A stretch of 64,000 nucleotides of DNA from an uncultured Oscillospiraceae bacterium (lineage in GTDB: Bacteria > Bacillota > Clostridia > Oscillospirales > Ruminococcaceae). The notes under the pieces are model-generated. The model worked only from the letters and a program-made list of their open reading frames with translations. It was not told the DNA's origin and searched no databases. Both the position numbers and the translations under genes were made by a program. Of the stretch, positions 61,622 through 64,000 are shown in pieces; position 1 is the stretch's first letter, and each line of letters starts with the position of its first letter. The DNA lies in the NCBI GenBank assembly GCA_934444765.1, contig CAKSDC010000001.1, forward strand, positions 186,001-250,000, written 5' to 3'.

Positions 61622-62953
61622 ATGAATTTTTTTCAAAAGATTAAAGCAGGTCTTTTAAAGACTAAACAAGCTATGATTTCGAGCTTTCAAAAGGTAATAA
61701 ATTCCTTTACTAAGATAGACGAAGACCTTTTTGAACAGTTAGAAGAAACCATGATTATGAGTGACATAGGCGTGGATACTTCAGTGGAAATCTGCGAGCA
61801 ACTTAGAAAAAAAGTTAAAGAAAAAGGTATTACTGACCCTAAAGACATTATGGGTCTAATTCAAGAAATAATAGCCGATATGATGGGCGAAGATACTGGT
61901 ATAGATACTTCTACTACACCTTCCATAATTATGGTGATAGGTGTAAACGGTGTCGGTAAGACTACTACTATTGGTAAACTATGCTATCAGTACAGAATGC
62001 AAGGTAAAAAAGTATTGGTCGCTGCTGCGGATACTTTCCGTGCTGCTGCTATAGAACAGTTGGAAGTTTGGACTAAACGTGCAGGTGTCGACATAGTAAA
62101 ACATAGCGAGGGGGCAGACCCCGGAGCAGTAATATTCGATGCTATTACCGCTGCTAAGGCTCGTAAGTGTGATATTCTTATATGCGATACCGCAGGTAGA
62201 CTTCACAATAAGAAAAACTTAATGAACGAACTTAACAAGATAAATCGTATAGTATCTCAACAGGCTGAAGGTTGTGCAAGAGAAACTCTATTAGTATTAG
62301 ACGCTACTACTGGACAGAATGCAGTAAATCAAGCTAAAATGTTCAGTGAAGTTGCTGATATCACAGGTATAGTTCTTACTAAGTTAGACGGTACTGCTAA
62401 AGGTGGTATAGTAATATCCATTAAGAATGAACTTAATATTCCAGTAAAGCTAATAGGTGTTGGCGAAAAGATAGACGACTTACAACCGTTCGATAGCAAA
62501 GACTTTGTTAAGGCTCTGTTCGATATGGACTTTGAACACGCTGAAAAGTCTAACTATGACCGTATATTCGACGACGACGAAACGGTAACTACTAAAGAAG
62601 ACTTTTCTATCGTTCCAGACGTTCCAAAATTGGAAGTACAAAGTACTCCTACTCAAGAGGCTACAGTTCCAACTGAAGAAGTAGATACTACATCACCACA
62701 TGAAGAAGTAGAAGATGATGGTATTCCTAACAAGGAAGAGTTTGAACCTAATGAAGATGACCAAGAAGTTCCTACTGAAGAACACTACAACGACGAAGTG
62801 GTGGACGACTTTAACGAATTTACACCTGCCGAAACTCCTTCCGAAGAAGATACTCCTACAGTGGAAGAACCAGTGGAAGAAACTCCTAAGAAGAAACAAG
62901 GTTTCTTTAGCAGACTATTCGGTGGTAAAAAGAATAAAAAAGATAAAAAATAG
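61622..62953 (+). CDS. ftsY: Signal recognition particle receptor FtsY with C-terminal acidic extension
   Basis: FtsY docks SRP-ribosome complexes at the membrane. The NG domain is normal: N-terminal amphipathic NFFQKIKAGLLKTKQAM, GTPase G1 GVNGVGKTTT at residue 107 onwards, DTFRAAAIEQLE, DTAGRLHNK, TKLDGTAKGG and GVGEKIDDLQPF. Standard proteins end soon after this. Here about 130 residues follow: an Asp/Glu/Pro/Thr-rich stretch (residues 315-425) and a basic amphipathic tail QGFFSRLFGGKKNKKDKK. The acidic domain that precedes NG in many FtsY proteins thus sits at the other end. Cotranscribed with smc, 24 bases apart. Confidence 0.95.
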   Translation: MNFFQKIKAGLLKTKQAMISSFQKVINSFTKIDEDLFEQLEETMIMSDIGVDTSVEICEQLRKKVKEKGITDPKDIMGLIQEIIADMMGEDTGIDTSTTPSIIMVIGVNGVGKTTTIGKLCYQYRMQGKKVLVAAADTFRAAAIEQLEVWTKRAGVDIVKHSEGADPGAVIFDAITAAKARKCDILICDTAGRLHNKKNLMNELNKINRIVSQQAEGCARETLLVLDATTGQNAVNQAKMFSEVADITGIVLTKLDGTAKGGIVISIKNELNIPVKLIGVGEKIDDLQPFDSKDFVKALFDMDFEHAEKSNYDRIFDDDETVTTKEDFSIVPDVPKLEVQSTPTQEATVPTEEVDTTSPHEEVEDDGIPNKEEFEPNEDDQEVPTEEHYNDEVVDDFNEFTPAETPSEEDTPTVEEPVEETPKKKQGFFSRLFGGKKNKKDKK

Positions 62954-62969
62954 TATGGAGGTCTAATGA

Positions 62970-63542
62970 ATGAAAGTAGTATTAGCATCTAACAATAAGA
63001 ATAAGTTAAGAGAGATTTCCGAAATGTTATCTCCTTTAGGTTTTGATGTGGTATCGTTAAAAGACTGTGGCATAGACGTGGAAGTAGAAGAAACAGGTTC
63101 TACTTTTGAAGAAAATGCTACTATAAAAGCTAAAGCTATATACGATATGACTAAACTTCCTTGTATAGCAGACGATAGCGGTCTTGAAGTGGACTATCTT
63201 AATAAAGCCCCAGGGGTATACTCCCACAGATACGCAGGTGAAAACGCTTCCGACGACGATAGATGTAACAAGATACTCAACGAACTACATAACGTTCCTA
63301 TAGAAGAACGTACGGCAAGGTTTGTATGTTCTATCTGTTATATAGATAGCAATGGTACTATCAAAGTAGTACGTGGAACTTGTGAGGGTTACATAGGTTT
63401 TGAACAGCGTGGAAACAACGGTTTCGGTTATGACCCTATATTTATGTACGGAGATAAGTCTTTTGCAGAACTCTCCGCAGAAGAAAAGAATAGCGTTAGT
63501 CACAGACACAACGCTCTTAAAAAATTTTTAGAACTATTATAG
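62970..63542 (+). CDS. rdgB: dITP/XTP pyrophosphatase RdgB (HAM1 family)
   Basis: RdgB hydrolyses deaminated purine triphosphates to keep them out of DNA and RNA. The N-terminus VLASNNKNKLREI, the ADDSGLEVDYL and APGVYSHRYAGE segments and GFGYDPIF near the C-terminus are diagnostic; length 190. GGAGGTC precedes the ATG and it follows ftsY by 16 bases. Confidence 0.96.
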   Translation: MKVVLASNNKNKLREISEMLSPLGFDVVSLKDCGIDVEVEETGSTFEENATIKAKAIYDMTKLPCIADDSGLEVDYLNKAPGVYSHRYAGENASDDDRCNKILNELHNVPIEERTARFVCSICYIDSNGTIKVVRGTCEGYIGFEQRGNNGFGYDPIFMYGDKSFAELSAEEKNSVSHRHNALKKFLELL

Positions 63543-63558
63543 TAAAGGAGAAGTATTC

Positions 63559-63849
63559 ATGTTGACCAGTAAACAGAGAGCATATTTAAGAGGTATTGCA
63601 AGTCAGTACGAAACTATATTTCAAGTAGGTAAGGGCGGAATTTCTGACGCTTTTATTAGACAAGTAGACGACGCTCTTAGAGTTAGAGAACTCATCAAGT
63701 TAAGAGTATTAGACAATGCAGAGTATACCTCTAAAGAGGCAAGCAACATATTGGCAGAGGCTACAGGTTCTGACGTAGTACAAGTTATAGGTTCTAAGTT
63801 TGTACTGTTTAGAAGAAATCCTAAAGAACCAGTAATAGACTTAAAATAG
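63559..63849 (+). CDS. yhbY: YhbY-type RNA-binding protein (CRM domain)
   Basis: A 96-residue single CRM-domain protein associated with pre-50S ribosomal particles. The motifs LTSKQRAYLRGIA, FQVGKGGISDAFI and ELIKLRVLDN cover the whole family domain with the GxxG-like loop. AAAGGAGAAG precedes the ATG. It is followed directly by nadD, a common arrangement in Firmicutes. Confidence 0.95.
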   Translation: MLTSKQRAYLRGIASQYETIFQVGKGGISDAFIRQVDDALRVRELIKLRVLDNAEYTSKEASNILAEATGSDVVQVIGSKFVLFRRNPKEPVIDLK

Positions 63850-63851
63850 TT

Positions 63852-64000
63852 ATGAAGATAGGTCTATTCGGTGGAAGTTTTAATCCCATACACAACGGAC
63901 ACATTAACTTAGCCACTTCGGTTAAGGATAGTTTAGGCTTAGATAAGGTTATATTAATACCCTCTAAAAAGTCCCCACATAAGGATAGTTCAGCGTACGT
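63852..64000 (+). CDS. nadD: Nicotinate-nucleotide adenylyltransferase, N-terminal part
   Basis: The frame opens KIGLFGGSFNPIHNGHINLA, the nucleotide-binding start with the HxGH motif of NadD, which makes nicotinic acid adenine dinucleotide in NAD synthesis. The window edge cuts it after about 49 codons. The ATG lies two bases after the yhbY stop with no clear ribosome binding site, so it is probably translationally coupled. Confidence 0.93.
   Translation, partial: MKIGLFGGSFNPIHNGHINLATSVKDSLGLDKVILIPSKKSPHKDSSAY

Noticed and set aside
1..64000. Insertion sequences, prophage genes, CRISPR repeats or integrases
   Set aside because: No transposase, integrase, phage structural protein or direct repeat array was seen anywhere in the window.

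Overview
The window is a chromosomal stretch of a low-G+C, Gram-positive, cellulosome-type Clostridia, most like a Ruminococcus or close relative (inference). Supporting evidence: two secreted proteins end in type I dockerin modules (GH5 at 30589-31947, C39-type peptidase at 46390-47703). A Gram-positive type IV pilus locus sits next to the GH5 gene. Sporulation-lineage genes are present (spoIIR, a BofA-like protein, a SpoVB/MurJ-like flippase). The order rnc - radical SAM - smc - ftsY - rdgB - yhbY - nadD and the L10 and infC/L20 leader architectures are typical of Firmicutes. I see no insertion sequence, prophage, CRISPR array or rRNA operon; one tRNA (Leu, CAG) is present.

Layout. 1-2872: minus-strand envelope and unknown genes plus a family 2 glycosyltransferase. 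3082-6046: HAD phosphatase, mnmA, then the L10 leader with rplJ-rplL. 6196-9146: minus operon of an aminotransferase, a conserved unknown and trpS. 9266-12887: lipid flippase, phosphodiesterase and a run of four small proteins ending in a BofA-like one. 12983-17403: GH95 alpha-L-fucosidase and a DUF2079 membrane protein. 17602-18886: tRNA-Leu and a cysteine desulfurase. 19232-30495: type IV pilus genes (pilC, a pilM-pilN fusion, pilO-like, an 830-residue pilin-like protein, two prepilins, pilD in reverse, pilB, pilT), followed by the cellulosomal GH5. 31988-38887: minus genes for phospholipid synthesis (plsY, gpsA), der, rpmF-yceD, a P-loop protein and pgi. 39068-43390: a DacF-like protein with degenerate motifs, an HPr-like protein, spoIIR, manA and a sugar-phosphate transferase. 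43549-47703: divergent metG, a lipoprotein, and a dockerin peptidase. 47976-49556: infC-rpmI-rplT with unusually long structured spacers. 49708-64000: rRNA/tRNA methylase, dprA, topA, trmFO, plsX, rnc, radical SAM, smc, ftsY, rdgB, yhbY and the start of nadD.

Working together: the pilus assembly genes, GH5-dockerin, dockerin peptidase, GH95 and envelope glycan genes fit a fibre-attached, polysaccharide-degrading gut or rumen lifestyle. Plant-wall adhesion by Pil proteins is known for Ruminococcus albus; its application here is inference. The remaining genes are mainly translation, chromosome and membrane housekeeping.

Three signals stand out. (1) Reading the window by eye I found a single GATC tetranucleotide (30778) where roughly two hundred would be expected from base composition. 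(2) Besides infC, three envelope proteins appear to start at AUU or AUA codons: a lipoprotein at 45699, a DacF-like protein at 40207 and a WG-repeat protein at 1318. (3) The DacF-like protein has lost all three catalytic motifs, and FtsY carries a long acidic C-terminal tail ending in a second membrane-targeting-like motif.
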